This document shows, piece after piece, positions 19,415-30,882 of a DNA stretch of 64,000 bases. Both the position numbers and the translations under genes were made by a program. Position 1 is the stretch's first letter; each line of letters starts with the position of its first letter. This DNA is from Lachnospiraceae bacterium MD308 (GTDB lineage Bacteria; Bacillota; Clostridia; Lachnospirales; Lachnospiraceae). A model generated the notes under the pieces. That model did not search any database. It was given only the letters and a program-made list of their open reading frames with translations, and was not told where the DNA came from. Where the stretch lies: NCBI GenBank assembly GCA_010206225.2, contig VIQU02000011.1:31900-95899 (forward strand). Reading direction: 5' to 3'.

Positions 19415-19453
19415 AAGCGATGTTCAATAAAGTATTGGTATTGCTTTTTTTTG
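19415..19453 (+). terminator. Rho-independent terminator
   Basis: AAGCGAT (19415-19421) pairs with ATTGCTT (19440-19446), with an inner CAATA/TATTG stem, followed by eight T residues. It sits 27 bp after the TetR relic. Confidence 0.65.
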
Positions 19454-19481
19454 TGCGTAATTTCGAAGAAAGCAAATATTA

Positions 19482-19510
19482 TTGACAGATTATTTGGTTT
19501 GTAGTATTTT
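19482..19510 (+). promoter_or_regulatory. sigma-A promoter of the broken membrane-protein gene
   Basis: TTGACA (19482-19487) and TATTTT (19505-19510) are separated by exactly 17 bp. A palindrome and a cre-like site follow between it and the ATG at 19605. Confidence 0.55.
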
Positions 19511-19527
19511 AAAGGTACAAGTATTAA

Positions 19528-19557
19528 TACAAACTAAAATATATAATATAGTTTGTA
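19528..19557. promoter_or_regulatory. operator-like inverted repeat
   Basis: TACAAACTA (19528-19536) and its exact reverse complement TAGTTTGTA (19549-19557) flank a 12-bp AT spacer. The position just after a promoter and next to a TetR relic suggests a TetR operator. Confidence 0.5.
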
Positions 19558-19565
19558 CTAAGTAT

Positions 19566-19579
19566 TGAAAGCGCTTTTG
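19566..19579. promoter_or_regulatory. cre-like site (CcpA)
   Basis: TGAAAGCGCTTTTG matches the catabolite-responsive element consensus TGAAANCGNTTNCA at nearly every position. It lies between promoter and start codon, where CcpA would block elongation. Inference from consensus only. Confidence 0.45.
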
Positions 19580-19604
19580 GTACAATTTGAAGAAAGCAGA
19601 TATT

Positions 19605-20275
19605 ATGACAAAAGAAAGCATTACAAGATGGGTACATAATTTTGGGATGGGTTCCAGTGCAATCTTACTGATACTAATGAGCTCTTTCCCAATTGTAATA
19701 AGTATGGTTTACGGCGTATGCCTGATTTCAAAATGATCATTCCAGGAATTATCACATTGACGCTTATACTTGCGCCATGGTGGCCAGCGGAATATTTTGG
19801 GTATATGACAACGATGGGACCAGGGGCATTGTATATGTCATATACAACCGGGAATGTGACGAATCTTCGTATGCCTGCTACAGTGGGGACAATGAATGCT
19901 CTGGAACTGGAGCCGAATACAGATGAGTGTCATACAATGGCGATCATAGCCTGCGGCGCGTCGAATATAACGACGATTGTACTGCTGTTTCTGGGAATGT
20001 TGTTTTCCGTGCCATTAAAGCCCATTCTACAGAATGAATCCTTGCAGCCAGCATTTAATCTTGCCATTCCGGCACTTTTTGGGGGGCTTGTCGCGCAGAG
20101 CATTATAAAGAGTAAAAAACAGGTGGGTTTGTATCTGATCCCTCTGGCGGTCTGCCTGGCATTCTGTTATCTTACAAAAGTGGATGCGGCTTATTATATG
20201 CTGATCACAGTTGCGCTCGGCGCACTTGTATTTTATCTGTTTGATTACAGGATGCAGGATAAAAAGAAAGAGTAA
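19605..20275 (+). pseudogene. frameshifted polytopic membrane protein
   Basis: The ATG at 19605 opens a 43-codon frame (MTKESITRWVHNFGMGSSAI onward) that stops at 19736. The protein clearly continues in another frame from about 19718 (PDFKMIIPGIITLTLILAPW) for 185 residues with five or so hydrophobic helices. One lost base near 19712-19718 would join them into a protein of about 222 aa. I do not recognise the family; the GPGALYMSYTTGNVTNLRMP stretch would be useful for searching. It is either a pseudogene or a sequencing error. Promoter, operator and cre-like sites precede it. Confidence 0.6.
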
Positions 20276-20306
20276 ATATAAGAAGAAGTAAATACAAAAT
20301 GAAATG

Positions 20307-20324
20307 GGCGGTCTTATGACCGCC
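20307..20324 (+). terminator. short GC-rich hairpin after the membrane-protein gene
   Basis: GGCGGTC (20307-20313) and GACCGCC (20318-20324) pair perfectly over a 4-nt TTAT loop. An AT-rich stretch, not a pure T-run, follows. It probably insulates rpoB from upstream transcription. Confidence 0.55.
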
Positions 20325-20395
20325 TAAAATAATTTATATATGCTGTTACTCTTTTATCTCGTCATTACAAACTGTTAAAAACTGGATTTTCCTGG

Positions 20396-20425
20396 TTGAC
20401 AAGCTTGACAAAGCTATGCTATTAT
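20396..20425 (+). promoter_or_regulatory. rpoBC promoter P1
   Basis: TTGACA at 20396-20401 and TATTAT at 20420-20425 have an 18-bp spacer. A second TTGACA at 20405 overlaps it. The leader to rpoB would be about 130 nt. Confidence 0.55.
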
Positions 20426-20478
20426 AAAAAATGCGCTATTGTGGAAAGTTATGCCGTGAATTTGCATGAAAAAACAAC

Positions 20479-20505
20479 TTGACAAATAGTGAGATGTGTG
20501 ATAAT
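20479..20505 (+). promoter_or_regulatory. rpoBC promoter P2 (tentative)
   Basis: TTGACA at 20479-20484 is followed 15 bp later by GATAAT (20500-20505), preceded by TG. The spacer is short, so strength is uncertain. Tandem promoters are usual for rpoBC. Confidence 0.4.
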
Positions 20506-20563
20506 GCACGATTTACGGGCGATCTACTGCCCACAAAAAAATAAAGAGGAGTGAAACGTCAAT

Positions 20564-23500
20564 ATGGAGAAAAACAGAATTCGTCCCATTAAAAGTGGAA
20601 AAAGTTCCCGCATGAGCTATTCCAGACAAAAAGAAGTTCTTCAGATGCCGAATTTGATTGAAGTCCAGAAAGATTCCTATCACTGGTTCCTTGACGAGGG
20701 GTTAAAAGAAGTATTTGATGATATTTCGCCGATTGCAGATTACAGCGGTCATTTAAGTCTGGAATTTGTAGATTTCACGCTGTGCGAGGATGACGTAAAG
20801 TACACGATCGAAGAGTGTAAAGAACGTGATGCGACTTATGCTGCGCCTCTGAAGGTGAGGGTAAGGCTCCACAATAAAGAAACAGACGAGATTAATGAGC
20901 ACGAGATCTTCATGGGAGATCTACCGCTGATGACAAGTACCGGTACATTTGTGATTAACGGGGCTGAGCGTGTTATCGTAAGTCAGTTGGTTCGGTCCCC
21001 CGGCATATATTATGCGATCGCTCATGATAAATTAGGAAAAAAATTATATTCATCCACTGTCATTCCTAACCGCGGCGCGTGGTTAGAGTATGAGACGGAT
21101 TCCAATGACGTTTTTTATGTACGAGTAGATAGAACGAGAAAGGTGCCGATTACTGTATTGATCCGTGCGCTGGGTATCGGCACAAATCCGGAGATTGTTG
21201 AGATTTTCGGCGAGGAGCCGAAGATTCTGGCAAGCTTTGAAAAAGATGCGGCTACAAATTATCAGGAAGGTCTTCTGGAACTGTATAAAAAGATTCGTCC
21301 GGGCGAGCCTTTGGCAGTTGACAGTGCGGAGAGCCTGATCACCAGTATGTTTTTTGATCCGAGACGTTATGATCTGGCAAGGGTTGGTCGTTATAAGTTT
21401 AATAAGAAACTTCTGTTAAGGAACCGTATCAACAGGCAGGTTCTTGCAGAGGATGTAGTTAGTGTACTCACAGGTGAGGTGATCGCAGAAGCAGGGACCA
21501 AGGTTACAAGAGAGATTGCGGACCAGATTCAGAACGCAGCGGTCCCATATGTGTGGATTGAGAGAGCGGATGAGGAGAGGAATATTAAAGTCCTCTCTAA
21601 TATGATGGTAGACCTTACTTCGGTTGTTGATATTAACCCAAAAGAGGTGGGTGTAACAGAGCTTGTATATTATCCGGTGCTGGCGGCTCTTTTAGAGGAG
21701 ACGGCAGGGGATATTGACGAATTAAAGGATGCGATCCGAAGAGATATCCACGATCTGATTCCGAAGCATATTACAAAGGAAGATATCCTTGCTTCCATCA
21801 ATTATAATATGCATTTGGAATATGGTCTTGGCAATGATGATGATATCGATCATCTGGGAAACAGACGTATCCGTGCGGTAGGAGAACTTTTACAGAATCA
21901 GTACAGGATCGGTCTGTCAAGACTTGAGAGAGTTGTCCGTGAGAGGATGACGACGCAGGATTTAGAGGGGATTTCCCCGCAGTCATTGATCAATATTAAA
22001 CCGGTGACAGCTGCAGTGAAGGAATTCTTTGGTTCTTCACAGCTTTCTCAGTTCATGGATCAGAACAATCCGCTTGGTGAGCTGACTCATAAGCGTCGTT
22101 TATCAGCACTTGGACCGGGAGGTCTTTCCAGAGACCGCGCGGGATTCGAGGTTCGTGACGTGCATTATTCCCATTATGGAAGAATGTGTCCGATCGAGAC
22201 GCCTGAAGGTCCGAATATCGGTCTGATCAACTCGCTGGCATGTTATGCGAGAATCAACCAGTACGGATTTGTGGAAGCGCCGTACCGCAAGATCAATCAT
22301 GATGATCCGCTAAATCCGGTTGTTACAGACGAAGTTGTATATATGACGGCTGATGAAGAGGATAATTACCATGTAGCACAGGCGAATGAGCAATTGGATG
22401 AGGAAGGTCATTTTGTCCGTAAGAACGTATCCGGACGTTACCGTGAAGAGACGCAGGAATACGAGAGGAAGATGTTTGATTATATGGACGTTTCCCCAAA
22501 GATGGTGTTTTCTGTGGCGACAGCTCTGATTCCATTCCTTGAGAATGATGACGCTAACCGTGCCCTGATGGGTTCTAACATGCAGCGTCAGGCAGTGCCG
22601 CTTCTTATGACGGAGGCTCCGGTTGTAGGTACAGGTATGGAGGAAAAGTCGGCTGTTGACTCGGGAGTATGTATCGTGGCAACAGAAGGCGGCGTTGTAG
22701 AGCGCTCTACTTCAAAAGAGATTATTATCCGCCAGAATGATGGCAATACTAAGAAATATAAACTGACGAAGTTTTTAAGGAGTAACCAGAGCAACTGCTA
22801 TAATCAGAGACCAATCGTGTACAAGGGAGATAAGGTAGAAGCCGGTGATGTGATTGCGGACGGTCCGTCTACTTCCAATGGAGAGATGGCTCTTGGAAAG
22901 AATCCGCTCATTGGATTTATGACATGGGAAGGTTATAATTACGAGGATGCGGTGCTGTTAAGCGAGAGATTAGTTCAGGATGATGTATATACTTCTGTCC
23001 ATATTGAAGAATATGAGGCAGAGGCCCGTGATACCAAGCTTGGACCGGAGGAAATTACCCGCGATATTCCAGGTGTCGGAGATGATGCGCTGAAGGATTT
23101 GGATGAGAGAGGTATCATCCGTATCGGGGCAGAGGTACGTGCCGGGGATATTCTGGTAGGTAAGGTTACTCCGAAGGGAGAGACGGAGCTTACAGCAGAG
23201 GAAAGACTTCTTCGGGCAATCTTTGGCGAGAAGGCCAGAGAAGTGAGAGACACATCCCTTAAGGTGCCGCACGGCGAGTATGGTATCGTTGTGGATGCGA
23301 AGGTATTTACAAGAGAGAACGGAGATGAATTGTCTCCGGGCGTGAACCAATCCGTAAGAATCTATATTGCACAGAAGAGAAAGATTTCTGTCGGAGATAA
23401 GATGGCGGGACGTCACGGTAACAAGGGTGTTGTTTCCCGTGTGCTGCCTGTTGAAGATATGCCGTTCCTTCCGAACGGACGTCCGCTTGACATCGTGCTC

Positions 23501-24436
23501 AATCCGCTTGGTGTGCCTTCACGTATGAACATCGGGCAGGTGCTTGAGATTCATTTGTCTCTTGCGGCGAAGGCTCTGGGCTTTAATATTGCTACACCGG
23601 TATTTGACGGTGCGGATGAGAATGATATTATGGACACTCTTGATCTGGCTAATGATTATGTAAATTTAAGCTGGGAGGAGTTTGAGAAGAAGCATAAAGA
23701 AGAACTGCTTCCAGAGGTTATGAAATATCTTTCAGACAACCGTGAGCATAGAGAGTTGTGGAAGGGAGTTCCGATTTCCAGAGACGGTAAAGTGCGTCTG
23801 CGTGACGGAAGAACTGGAGAGTATTTTGACAGTCCGGTTACGATCGGTCACATGCACTACCTGAAGCTTCATCATCTTGTTGATGATAAGATTCATGCGC
23901 GTTCTACCGGTCCTTATTCATTGGTTACACAGCAGCCGTTAGGCGGTAAGGCACAGTTCGGCGGACAGCGTTTCGGAGAGATGGAGGTGTGGGCGCTTGA
24001 GGCTTACGGCGCATCTTATACACTTCAGGAGATTCTGACGGTGAAGTCGGACGATGTTGTGGGACGTGTGAAGACTTATGAGGCGATCATCAAGGGAGAG
24101 AATATCCCAGAGCCGGGTATTCCAGAATCCTTCAAGGTACTCTTAAAAGAGCTGCAGTCTCTTGGGCTTGATGTGAGAGTGCTTCGTGATGATAATACAG
24201 AGGTTGAGATCATGGAGACTGTCGATATGGGTGAGACGGATTTCCGTTCATTGATAGAAGGAGACAGAAAGTATAACGATGAAGATGACCTTGGACGGCA
24301 GGGCTATACAGAACAGGAATTTCAGGGGGAAGAGCTTGTCGATGTCGAGACGGACGATGAGGACGAGGACGACTACGACATAGATTTTGAGGAAACCGAT
24401 GATTATGCATATAGTGATTTATCAGATGATATGTAG
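20564..24436 (+). CDS. rpoB: DNA-directed RNA polymerase subunit beta
   Basis: A 1290-aa beta subunit of RNA polymerase, collinear with Firmicute homologues. The rifampicin region reads [20 protein letters not shown] followed by [10 protein letters not shown], with the Ser, Asp, His and Ser usually mutated in resistant strains all wild type. The beta signature [16 protein letters not shown] lies near residue 945. The C-terminus has an Asp/Glu-rich tail (about 1265-1290). It starts at ATG 20564 after AGAGGAG with a rather long 12-13 nt spacing and ends 14 bp before rpoC. The ribosomal-protein genes rplJ/rplL that normally precede it are not here. Confidence 0.99.
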   Translation: MEKNRIRPIKSGKSSRMSYSRQKEVLQMPNLIEVQKDSYHWFLDEGLKEVFDDISPIADYSGHLSLEFVDFTLCEDDVKYTIEECKERDATYAAPLKVRVRLHNKETDEINEHEIFMGDLPLMTSTGTFVINGAERVIVSQLVRSPGIYYAIAHDKLGKKLYSSTVIPNRGAWLEYETDSNDVFYVRVDRTRKVPITVLIRALGIGTNPEIVEIFGEEPKILASFEKDAATNYQEGLLELYKKIRPGEPLAVDSAESLITSMFFDPRRYDLARVGRYKFNKKLLLRNRINRQVLAEDVVSVLTGEVIAEAGTKVTREIADQIQNAAVPYVWIERADEERNIKVLSNMMVDLTSVVDINPKEVGVTELVYYPVLAALLEETAGDIDELKDAIRRDIHDLIPKHITKEDILASINYNMHLEYGLGNDDDIDHLGNRRIRAVGELLQNQYRIGLSRLERVVRERMTTQDLEGISPQSLINIKPVTAAVKEFFGSSQLSQFMDQNNPLGELTHKRRLSALGPGGLSRDRAGFEVRDVHYSHYGRMCPIETPEGPNIGLINSLACYARINQYGFVEAPYRKINHDDPLNPVVTDEVVYMTADEEDNYHVAQANEQLDEEGHFVRKNVSGRYREETQEYERKMFDYMDVSPKMVFSVATALIPFLENDDANRALMGSNMQRQAVPLLMTEAPVVGTGMEEKSAVDSGVCIVATEGGVVERSTSKEIIIRQNDGNTKKYKLTKFLRSNQSNCYNQRPIVYKGDKVEAGDVIADGPSTSNGEMALGKNPLIGFMTWEGYNYEDAVLLSERLVQDDVYTSVHIEEYEAEARDTKLGPEEITRDIPGVGDDALKDLDERGIIRIGAEVRAGDILVGKVTPKGETELTAEERLLRAIFGEKAREVRDTSLKVPHGEYGIVVDAKVFTRENGDELSPGVNQSVRIYIAQKRKISVGDKMAGRHGNKGVVSRVLPVEDMPFLPNGRPLDIVLNPLGVPSRMNIGQVLEIHLSLAAKALGFNIATPVFDGADENDIMDTLDLANDYVNLSWEEFEKKHKEELLPEVMKYLSDNREHRELWKGVPISRDGKVRLRDGRTGEYFDSPVTIGHMHYLKLHHLVDDKIHARSTGPYSLVTQQPLGGKAQFGGQRFGEMEVWALEAYGASYTLQEILTVKSDDVVGRVKTYEAIIKGENIPEPGIPESFKVLLKELQSLGLDVRVLRDDNTEVEIMETVDMGETDFRSLIEGDRKYNDEDDLGRQGYTEQEFQGEELVDVETDDEDEDDYDIDFEETDDYAYSDLSDDM

Positions 24437-24450
24437 AGAGGGGTGCCGAT

Positions 24451-27400
24451 ATGCCAGAAAATAACAACCAGCAAACTTTTCAGCCAATGGTTTTTGATGC
24501 GATTAAGATAGGTTTGGCATCGCCTGAGAAGATTTTAGAGTGGTCTAAGGGCGAGGTTACAAAGCCAGAGACCATCAATTACAGAACTTTGAAGCCTGAG
24601 AAAGATGGGTTGTTCTGTGAAAAAATTTTTGGACCCAGCAAAGATTGGGAATGTCACTGCGGTAAGTATAAGAAGATCCGCTATAAAGGCGTTGTATGCG
24701 ACCGCTGCGGTGTTGAAGTTACGAAGGCCAGTGTTCGTCGTGAACGTATGGGGCATATTGCTCTGGCAGCTCCAGTATCGCATATTTGGTATTTTAAGGG
24801 AATTCCAAGCCGTATGGGACTGATTCTTGATCTGTCTCCAAGGACGTTGGAGAAGGTGCTGTACTTTGCTTCCTATATTGTATTAGATAAAGGAGATACA
24901 GATCTGCAGTATAAGCAGGTACTGTCTGAGCAGGAGTATCAGGAAGCAAGGGAAACCCATGGCAGCGCTTTCAGAGTAGGCATGGGTGCAGAATCTATTC
25001 AGGAACTTTTGCAGGCGATCGATCTGGAGAAAGAATATAAGGAACTTTCAGAAGGCTTAAAGGGAGCGACCGGACAGAAGCGTGCAAGGATCGTAAAGCG
25101 CTTAGAGGTTGTGGAGGCTTTTCGCGAGTCGGGGAATAAACCGGAGTGGATGATCATGAATAATATTCCGGTCATCCCGCCGGATCTCAGACCGATGGTA
25201 CAGCTTGACGGCGGTCGTTTTGCGACCTCTGACCTCAATGATCTATACAGAAGAATCATCAATAGGAATAACCGTCTGAAACGTCTCCTTGAACTGGGAG
25301 CGCCGGATATTATTGTAAGAAATGAAAAGAGAATGCTTCAGGAGGCAGTAGATGCCCTGATTGACAACGGACGCCGCGGACGTCCGGTGACAGGGCCGGG
25401 AAATAGGGCGCTTAAATCTCTTTCCGATATGCTGAAAGGAAAGTCGGGCCGTTTCCGTCAGAATCTTCTTGGAAAGCGTGTCGATTATTCCGGACGTTCG
25501 GTTATCGTCGTAGGTCCAGAACTTAAGATCTATCAGTGCGGTCTGCCGAAGGAGATGGCGATCGAGCTGTTCAAGCCATTTGTTATGAAGGAGCTTGTAC
25601 AGAACGGAACAGCGCACAATATTAAAAATGCGAAAAAGATGGTAGAGCGTCTCCAGCCGGAAGTATGGGATGTATTAGAGGAAGTGATTAAGGAGCATCC
25701 GGTTATGTTAAACCGTGCCCCTACGCTTCACAGACTTGGTATTCAGGCATTTGAGCCGATTCTTGTGGAGGGTAAGGCGATTAAGCTCCATCCGCTTGTA
25801 TGTACGGCTTACAATGCTGACTTTGACGGAGACCAGATGGCGGTTCATCTTCCGCTGTCTGTAGAAGCGCAGGCAGAGTGCCGCTTCCTCTTGCTCTCGC
25901 CGAACAACCTGTTAAAGCCGTCGGACGGCGGACCGGTAGCGGTTCCTTCACAGGACATGGTGCTTGGGATCTATTATCTGACACAGGAAAGACCGGGAGC
26001 AAAGGGAGAAGGAAAGGTATTTAAGAATGTTAATGAGGCAATCCTTGCATATGAGAACAATGCAATCACGCTTCATTCAAAAATTACAGTACGTGTTACA
26101 AAGACTCTTGCGGACGGTTCAATAAAGACGGGAAATATCGAGTCTACGCTTGGAAGATTTTTGTTTAACGAGATCATTCCACAGGATCTGGGATTTGTAG
26201 ACCGTGAAAATCCAGAAAATGTATTGCTTTTGGAAGTGGATTTCCATGTAGGAAAGAAGCAGTTAAAGCAGATTCTTGAAAAAGTAATCAATACTCATGG
26301 TTCCACTGCTACGGCGGAAGTTTTGGACTCTGTGAAATCAATCGGTTATAAATATTCTACACGGGCAGCTATGACGGTGTCTATTTCGGATATGACCGTG
26401 CCTCCTCAGAAGCCGCAGATGATTCAGGAAGCGCAGGATACGGTAGATAAGATTACAAAGAACTTCAAACGTGGTCTCATTACAGAAGAGGAGCGTTATA
26501 AGGAAGTTGTAGAGACATGGAAGGCGACGGACGATGCACTTACTGAGGCGTTGCTTTCTGGTCTTGATAAATATAATAACATCTTCATGATGGCGGATTC
26601 CGGAGCGCGTGGTTCCGATAAGCAGATTAAGCAGCTTGCAGGTATGCGTGGTCTTATGGCTGATACGACCGGACGTACGATCGAGCTTCCGATTAAGTCA
26701 AATTTCCGTGAGGGACTGGATGTATTGGAATATTTCATGTCGGCTCATGGAGCGCGGAAAGGTCTTTCTGATACAGCGCTTCGTACAGCCGATTCAGGAT
26801 ATCTGACCAGACGACTTGTTGATGTATCTCAGGAGCTGATTATTCACGAGGTTGACTGCGTGGAGAAAGGCGATGAGATTCCGGGAATGTATGTAAAAGC
26901 ATTTACGGATGGCAATGAAGAGATAGAGAGTCTTAAAGAGCGTATTACCGGACGGTATCTGTGCGAGAGTATCATGGATAAGGATGGAAATGTTATTGTT
27001 AAGAAGAACCATATGGTAACACCGAAGCGCGCAGAACTTATTATGAAGAAAGGTGTGGATGAGAAGGGAAATCCACTTGAGAGAATCAAGATCCGTACCA
27101 TCTTGACTTGCCGTTCCCACAATGGTATCTGTGCAAAATGCTACGGAGCAAATATGGCGACAGGCGAGCCGGTACAGGTAGGTGAGGCAGTAGGTATTAT
27201 CGCTGCTCAGTCTATCGGGGAGCCGGGTACTCAGCTTACGATGCGTACCTTCCATACAGGAGGTGTTGCGGGTGATGATATCACACAAGGTCTTCCGCGT
27301 GTCGAGGAGCTTTTTGAGGCAAGAAAGCCTAAGGGACTTGCAATCATTACGGAATTTGCAGGGACTGCGACGATTAATGATACGAAGAAGAAGCGTGAAA

Positions 27401-28122
27401 TCATTGTCACAAATAATGAAACCGGAGAGACCAAGGCATATCTGATTCCTTACGGTTCACGTATTAAGATTATGGACGGCGCTGTGCTTGAGGCCGGTGA
27501 TGAGTTGACCGAAGGAAGTGTGAATCCGCATGATATCTTAAGAATCAAAGGATTAAGGGCTGTTCAGGATTATATGCTTCAGGAGGTTCAGAGAGTATAC
27601 CGTCTTCAGGGTGTTGATATCAATGATAAGCACATTGAGGTTATCGTTCGTCAGATGCTCAAGAAAATCCGCGTAGAAGAAGCAGGAGACAGTGAACTTC
27701 TGCCGGGAACAAATGTTGATATCCTCGAATTCGAGGACATTAACAAAGCTTTGGAAGAAGAAGGAAAAGAGCCGGCTTCCGGCGAGCAGATCATGCTTGG
27801 TATTACGAAAGCTTCTCTTGCTACGAATTCCTTCCTGTCGGCAGCATCCTTCCAGGAGACGACAAAGGTTCTTACCGAAGCGGCAATTAAGGGAAAAGTT
27901 GACCCATTAGTCGGACTGAAAGAGAATGTTATTATCGGTAAGCACATTCCGGCCGGTACAGGTATGAGAAAATATCGTGATATCAGACTGGATTCTGAGC
28001 TTGCGATGGATGATGAGATAATTTTCGGTGATGACGAGATGGAAGAAGAACTTCCGGGCGAGATAAATGCAGAAGAAACCAGTGATGAATCAGAAATGGT
28101 GATTGATTTTGCAGAAGAATAA
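24451..28122 (+). CDS. rpoC: DNA-directed RNA polymerase subunit beta'
   Basis: A 1223-aa beta' subunit. The N-terminal zinc finger (CHCG and CDRCGV, residues 66-90) and the magnesium-binding catalytic motif [14 protein letters not shown] near residue 455 are present. So are the second zinc site ([13 protein letters not shown]) and the trigger-loop region [19 protein letters not shown] precedes ATG 24451. It forms an operon with rpoB and ends in a clear terminator at 28132. The rpsL-rpsG-fusA genes that often follow rpoC are absent. Confidence 0.99.
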   Translation: MPENNNQQTFQPMVFDAIKIGLASPEKILEWSKGEVTKPETINYRTLKPEKDGLFCEKIFGPSKDWECHCGKYKKIRYKGVVCDRCGVEVTKASVRRERMGHIALAAPVSHIWYFKGIPSRMGLILDLSPRTLEKVLYFASYIVLDKGDTDLQYKQVLSEQEYQEARETHGSAFRVGMGAESIQELLQAIDLEKEYKELSEGLKGATGQKRARIVKRLEVVEAFRESGNKPEWMIMNNIPVIPPDLRPMVQLDGGRFATSDLNDLYRRIINRNNRLKRLLELGAPDIIVRNEKRMLQEAVDALIDNGRRGRPVTGPGNRALKSLSDMLKGKSGRFRQNLLGKRVDYSGRSVIVVGPELKIYQCGLPKEMAIELFKPFVMKELVQNGTAHNIKNAKKMVERLQPEVWDVLEEVIKEHPVMLNRAPTLHRLGIQAFEPILVEGKAIKLHPLVCTAYNADFDGDQMAVHLPLSVEAQAECRFLLLSPNNLLKPSDGGPVAVPSQDMVLGIYYLTQERPGAKGEGKVFKNVNEAILAYENNAITLHSKITVRVTKTLADGSIKTGNIESTLGRFLFNEIIPQDLGFVDRENPENVLLLEVDFHVGKKQLKQILEKVINTHGSTATAEVLDSVKSIGYKYSTRAAMTVSISDMTVPPQKPQMIQEAQDTVDKITKNFKRGLITEEERYKEVVETWKATDDALTEALLSGLDKYNNIFMMADSGARGSDKQIKQLAGMRGLMADTTGRTIELPIKSNFREGLDVLEYFMSAHGARKGLSDTALRTADSGYLTRRLVDVSQELIIHEVDCVEKGDEIPGMYVKAFTDGNEEIESLKERITGRYLCESIMDKDGNVIVKKNHMVTPKRAELIMKKGVDEKGNPLERIKIRTILTCRSHNGICAKCYGANMATGEPVQVGEAVGIIAAQSIGEPGTQLTMRTFHTGGVAGDDITQGLPRVEELFEARKPKGLAIITEFAGTATINDTKKKREIIVTNNETGETKAYLIPYGSRIKIMDGAVLEAGDELTEGSVNPHDILRIKGLRAVQDYMLQEVQRVYRLQGVDINDKHIEVIVRQMLKKIRVEEAGDSELLPGTNVDILEFEDINKALEEEGKEPASGEQIMLGITKASLATNSFLSAASFQETTKVLTEAAIKGKVDPLVGLKENVIIGKHIPAGTGMRKYRDIRLDSELAMDDEIIFGDDEMEEELPGEINAEETSDESEMVIDFAEE

Positions 28123-28131
28123 GTATATCTT

Positions 28132-28167
28132 AAAGAGATTATCCTGTGAAAGGGGTAATCTCTTTTT
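28132..28167 (+). terminator. rpoBC Rho-independent terminator
   Basis: AAAGAGATTATCC (28132-28144) pairs with GGGTAATCTCTTT ending at 28165, with one G-T wobble. Five T residues overlap and follow the right arm. It lies 10 bp after the rpoC stop. Confidence 0.85.
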
Positions 28168-28189
28168 ATGTAAGATAGGGGTATTCGGA

Positions 28190-28218
28190 TTGACTTTTAT
28201 TGTACTACAGTCTATAAT
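28190..28218 (+). promoter_or_regulatory. sigma-A promoter of aminopeptidase gene
   Basis: TTGACT (28190-28195) and TATAAT (28213-28218) are separated by 17 bp, close to the ideal promoter. The start codon at 28287 gives a leader of about 60 nt. Confidence 0.8.
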
Positions 28219-28286
28219 GAAATCAGCGTAGATTGACAAAAGATGGAGATTTACACAAACATTTCAGAAAGGTTGGGGTGAAACAA

Positions 28287-29372
28287 ATGGATCAAGGAAA
28301 GGTTTCAAGAGTATTAAAGTCGATGGAGGAGAAAGGCGTACCGCAGATGATCATATCTGATCCGGTAGCGATCTTTTATCTGACGGGGAAATGGATTATT
28401 CCGGGAGAGAGATTACTGGCATTATATCTGAATGTGAATGGTAATCACAAGCTTGTGATTAATAAGCTGTTCCCGCAGGAGAAAGATTTGGGCGTAGAGC
28501 TTGTATGGTATGATGATATTGAGGATGGTGTAGAGATTTTAAGCAGATTTGTGGAGAAAGATAAGGTTATGGGCATTGATAAAACATGGCCGGCAAGATT
28601 CTTAATCCGTCTTCAGGAGTTAGGCGGCGGAAGCAAGTTTGTGAATGGTTCTCCGATCATTGACTACATCCGTATGGTAAAGGATGAAAAGGAAAAGGAG
28701 CTTATGAGAGAGTCTTCAAGACTTAACGATATTGCCATGGATAAGCTGATCCCATGGGTAGCAAAGGGATTGACAGAGAGAGAGCTGAATCAGAAGATCC
28801 GTGAGATTTATAAAGAGCTTGGTTGTGAGGATGTATCTTTTGATCCGATTACTGCATATGCAAAGGGAGCCGCTGATCCGCATCACGTTACGGACGATTC
28901 CAAGGGCAAGCGCGGCGACTGTGTAATCCTTGACATCGGCGCTTTCAAGGATAACTATGCTTCGGATATGACAAGAACGGTATTTGTCGGCGAAGTTTCC
29001 GACCGTGCGAAAGAGATTTATGATATTGTTGTTGAAGCAAACAGACGCGGTATTGAAGCTGCAAAACCGGGCAACAGAATGTGTGACGTTGACCTTGCGG
29101 CAAGGAATTATATCGAGGAAAAAGGGTATGGTGAGTATTTTACACACAGAACCGGACATTCTATCGGACTTGAGGATCATGAGTTCGGCGATGTATCTTC
29201 TGTCAATGAGGATATCATTCAAGTTGGACAGTGCTTTTCCGTAGAGCCGGGTATCTATCTTGCAGACGAGGGTATCGGCGTACGTATTGAGGATCTTGTA
29301 ATCATCACGGAAGATGGCTGTGAAGTATTGAATCATTATACGAAAGACTTGATCGTAGTTCCGGAAGAGTAG
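28287..29372 (+). CDS. M24-family Xaa-Pro aminopeptidase
   Basis: A 361-aa two-domain M24 peptidase. The N-terminal creatinase-like domain spans about residues 1-130. The pita-bread catalytic domain has the metal ligands in ILDIGAFKDNYASDMTRTV (two Asp), TGHSIGLEDHE (His), SVEPGIYL (Glu) and GVRIEDLVII (Glu). It removes N-terminal residues preceding proline. ATG 28287 is chosen because a GAAAGGTTGGGG ribosome site precedes it and the upstream frame (from 28233) covers the leader. It is monocistronic between the rpoBC terminator and a convergent kinase gene. Confidence 0.9.
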   Translation: MDQGKVSRVLKSMEEKGVPQMIISDPVAIFYLTGKWIIPGERLLALYLNVNGNHKLVINKLFPQEKDLGVELVWYDDIEDGVEILSRFVEKDKVMGIDKTWPARFLIRLQELGGGSKFVNGSPIIDYIRMVKDEKEKELMRESSRLNDIAMDKLIPWVAKGLTERELNQKIREIYKELGCEDVSFDPITAYAKGAADPHHVTDDSKGKRGDCVILDIGAFKDNYASDMTRTVFVGEVSDRAKEIYDIVVEANRRGIEAAKPGNRMCDVDLAARNYIEEKGYGEYFTHRTGHSIGLEDHEFGDVSSVNEDIIQVGQCFSVEPGIYLADEGIGVRIEDLVIITEDGCEVLNHYTKDLIVVPEE

Positions 29373-29424
29373 GAATATACGAAAGATTCTATCATGGCTT
29401 CATGAAAGTAAGAAGGAAAATATA

Positions 29425-29453
29425 TGCACAGGGACATTTTTGCACTCTGTGCA
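29425..29453. terminator. hairpin between convergent genes
   Basis: TGCACAG (29425-29431) and CTGTGCA (29447-29453) form a perfect 7-bp stem with a 15-nt loop, between the aminopeptidase and kinase stops. Neither strand has a strong T-run, so termination is uncertain. Confidence 0.35.
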
Positions 29454-29457
29454 TTAT

Positions 29458-30864
29458 TTATGCTTTGGGAAGGGAGAAGATGAACTCGGTTCCGACTCCT
29501 TCTGTGCTGATTACATTGATGTTTTCACCGTGAGCTTGTATCGCTTCCTTAACAATAGCAAGTCCCAGACCGGTGCCCTTTTTATCCTTGCCTCGTGAGA
29601 GGTCCGACTTATAAAACCGTTCCCATATTTTATTCAATGCATTTCTTGGAATGCCCGGACCTTCATCTTTTACAGAAGTGTAGATTTTGTCCCCCCGCTC
29701 TGTTGTTTCAATCGTGATAGAGGATTCGGGATCACTGAATTTGATTGCATTGTCCAAAAGATTATAAAGTACTTGATGCAGCTTTCTTTTGTCGGCCATT
29801 GTTTCTAAATGTTTGGTAGCGAAGATAAGTTCGATGGAAATCTTCTTCTGAGTACAAGTTCCTTCGAAGGAGGCGGCAACATTTTTGATCATCTCATGTA
29901 TATCGAACTTTTCACGATTAAGGAGAAGATTTTTTGTGTCAAATTCATTCAGAGTGAGCAGATCCTGTGTCAGGTCTGTCAGACGTTCTGTTTCAAATAA
30001 TATAATCTTCATATATTTTTCGTGAAGTTCCGGCGGAATCGTTCCGTCGGCCATGGCTTCCACATACCCTTTAATAGAAGTGAGAGGAGAGCGGAAATCA
30101 TGAGATACATTTGCCACAAATTTCTTCTGGTAGTCTTCCATATCCCGAAGCTGAGAGGACATGTAGTTTAAAGAAGCTGAGAGATATCCCATCTCATCCT
30201 GCGTATTTACCGGAATTTCATAGTCCAGATTGCCGGAAGCGTATTGTGTCGCCGCCTCCGTAATCTTGCTTAGCGGAAGATAGACGAAAAACTGAAAAGC
30301 CAGCAGGATCATAAAAGACAACACATAGATCACGGTAACAGTAATGTAGATTGTACGAAGGAACAAATCTTCCATATATTGTGTGTCGGACAGATCCTTG
30401 TGAATCAGAAGATAGCCTTTTGGCGAATATTCATAAATAACAGGCGCGATCACTGTAATCATATCTTCTGCAAAGTATCCATGATAATCACTGACAGAGT
30501 ATTGTGAATTGCCGATTTCTGCAGGGTTAAAGTCATCAATCTGGTAAGGGGCGAGGGGATAGCTGTCCGTCTGTGCAGAGGTAATGAGCTTTCCCTCCCG
30601 ATCCACAAACCAGACTGCCGCATTCAGATGTGTCTTCATTCCGTCAAGCTGTGTGTGAACATTGTATAGGGATACCTGTTCGGAAAAGTATTTAGGCAGA
30701 TAGTCTGTAGCTACCAGATTAGCCTCCTTGTAAAGGTTTGAGGCAATAGCCTGATTTAAGGGTGAGGAAAATAAGCCGATAGCCAGAGCACCTACCGTAA
30801 AGATGCTTAAGAAACCGAAAATAAAGTATACAATGATGAACTTCAAATATAAAGTGCTCTTCAT
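29458..30864 (-). CDS. sensor histidine kinase with HAMP domain
   Basis: A 468-aa membrane kinase. Helix 1 is at about residues 8-32, an extracellular sensor spans 33-170, and helix 2 lies at about 172-197. A HAMP linker follows, then the H-box NVSHDFRSPLTSIKGYVEAM near residue 255, N-box LLDNAIKFS, DEGPGIP and GTGLGLAIVKEAI. Its gene follows the response regulator on the minus strand with an 18-bp gap, and mutS2 is upstream of both. It is of the PhoR/ResE type. The stimulus is unknown. Confidence 0.93.
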   Translation of the reverse strand: MKSTLYLKFIIVYFIFGFLSIFTVGALAIGLFSSPLNQAIASNLYKEANLVATDYLPKYFSEQVSLYNVHTQLDGMKTHLNAAVWFVDREGKLITSAQTDSYPLAPYQIDDFNPAEIGNSQYSVSDYHGYFAEDMITVIAPVIYEYSPKGYLLIHKDLSDTQYMEDLFLRTIYITVTVIYVLSFMILLAFQFFVYLPLSKITEAATQYASGNLDYEIPVNTQDEMGYLSASLNYMSSQLRDMEDYQKKFVANVSHDFRSPLTSIKGYVEAMADGTIPPELHEKYMKIILFETERLTDLTQDLLTLNEFDTKNLLLNREKFDIHEMIKNVAASFEGTCTQKKISIELIFATKHLETMADKRKLHQVLYNLLDNAIKFSDPESSITIETTERGDKIYTSVKDEGPGIPRNALNKIWERFYKSDLSRGKDKKGTGLGLAIVKEAIQAHGENINVISTEGVGTEFIFSLPKA

Positions 30865-30882
30865 ATGCTTATCGTATCCCCT

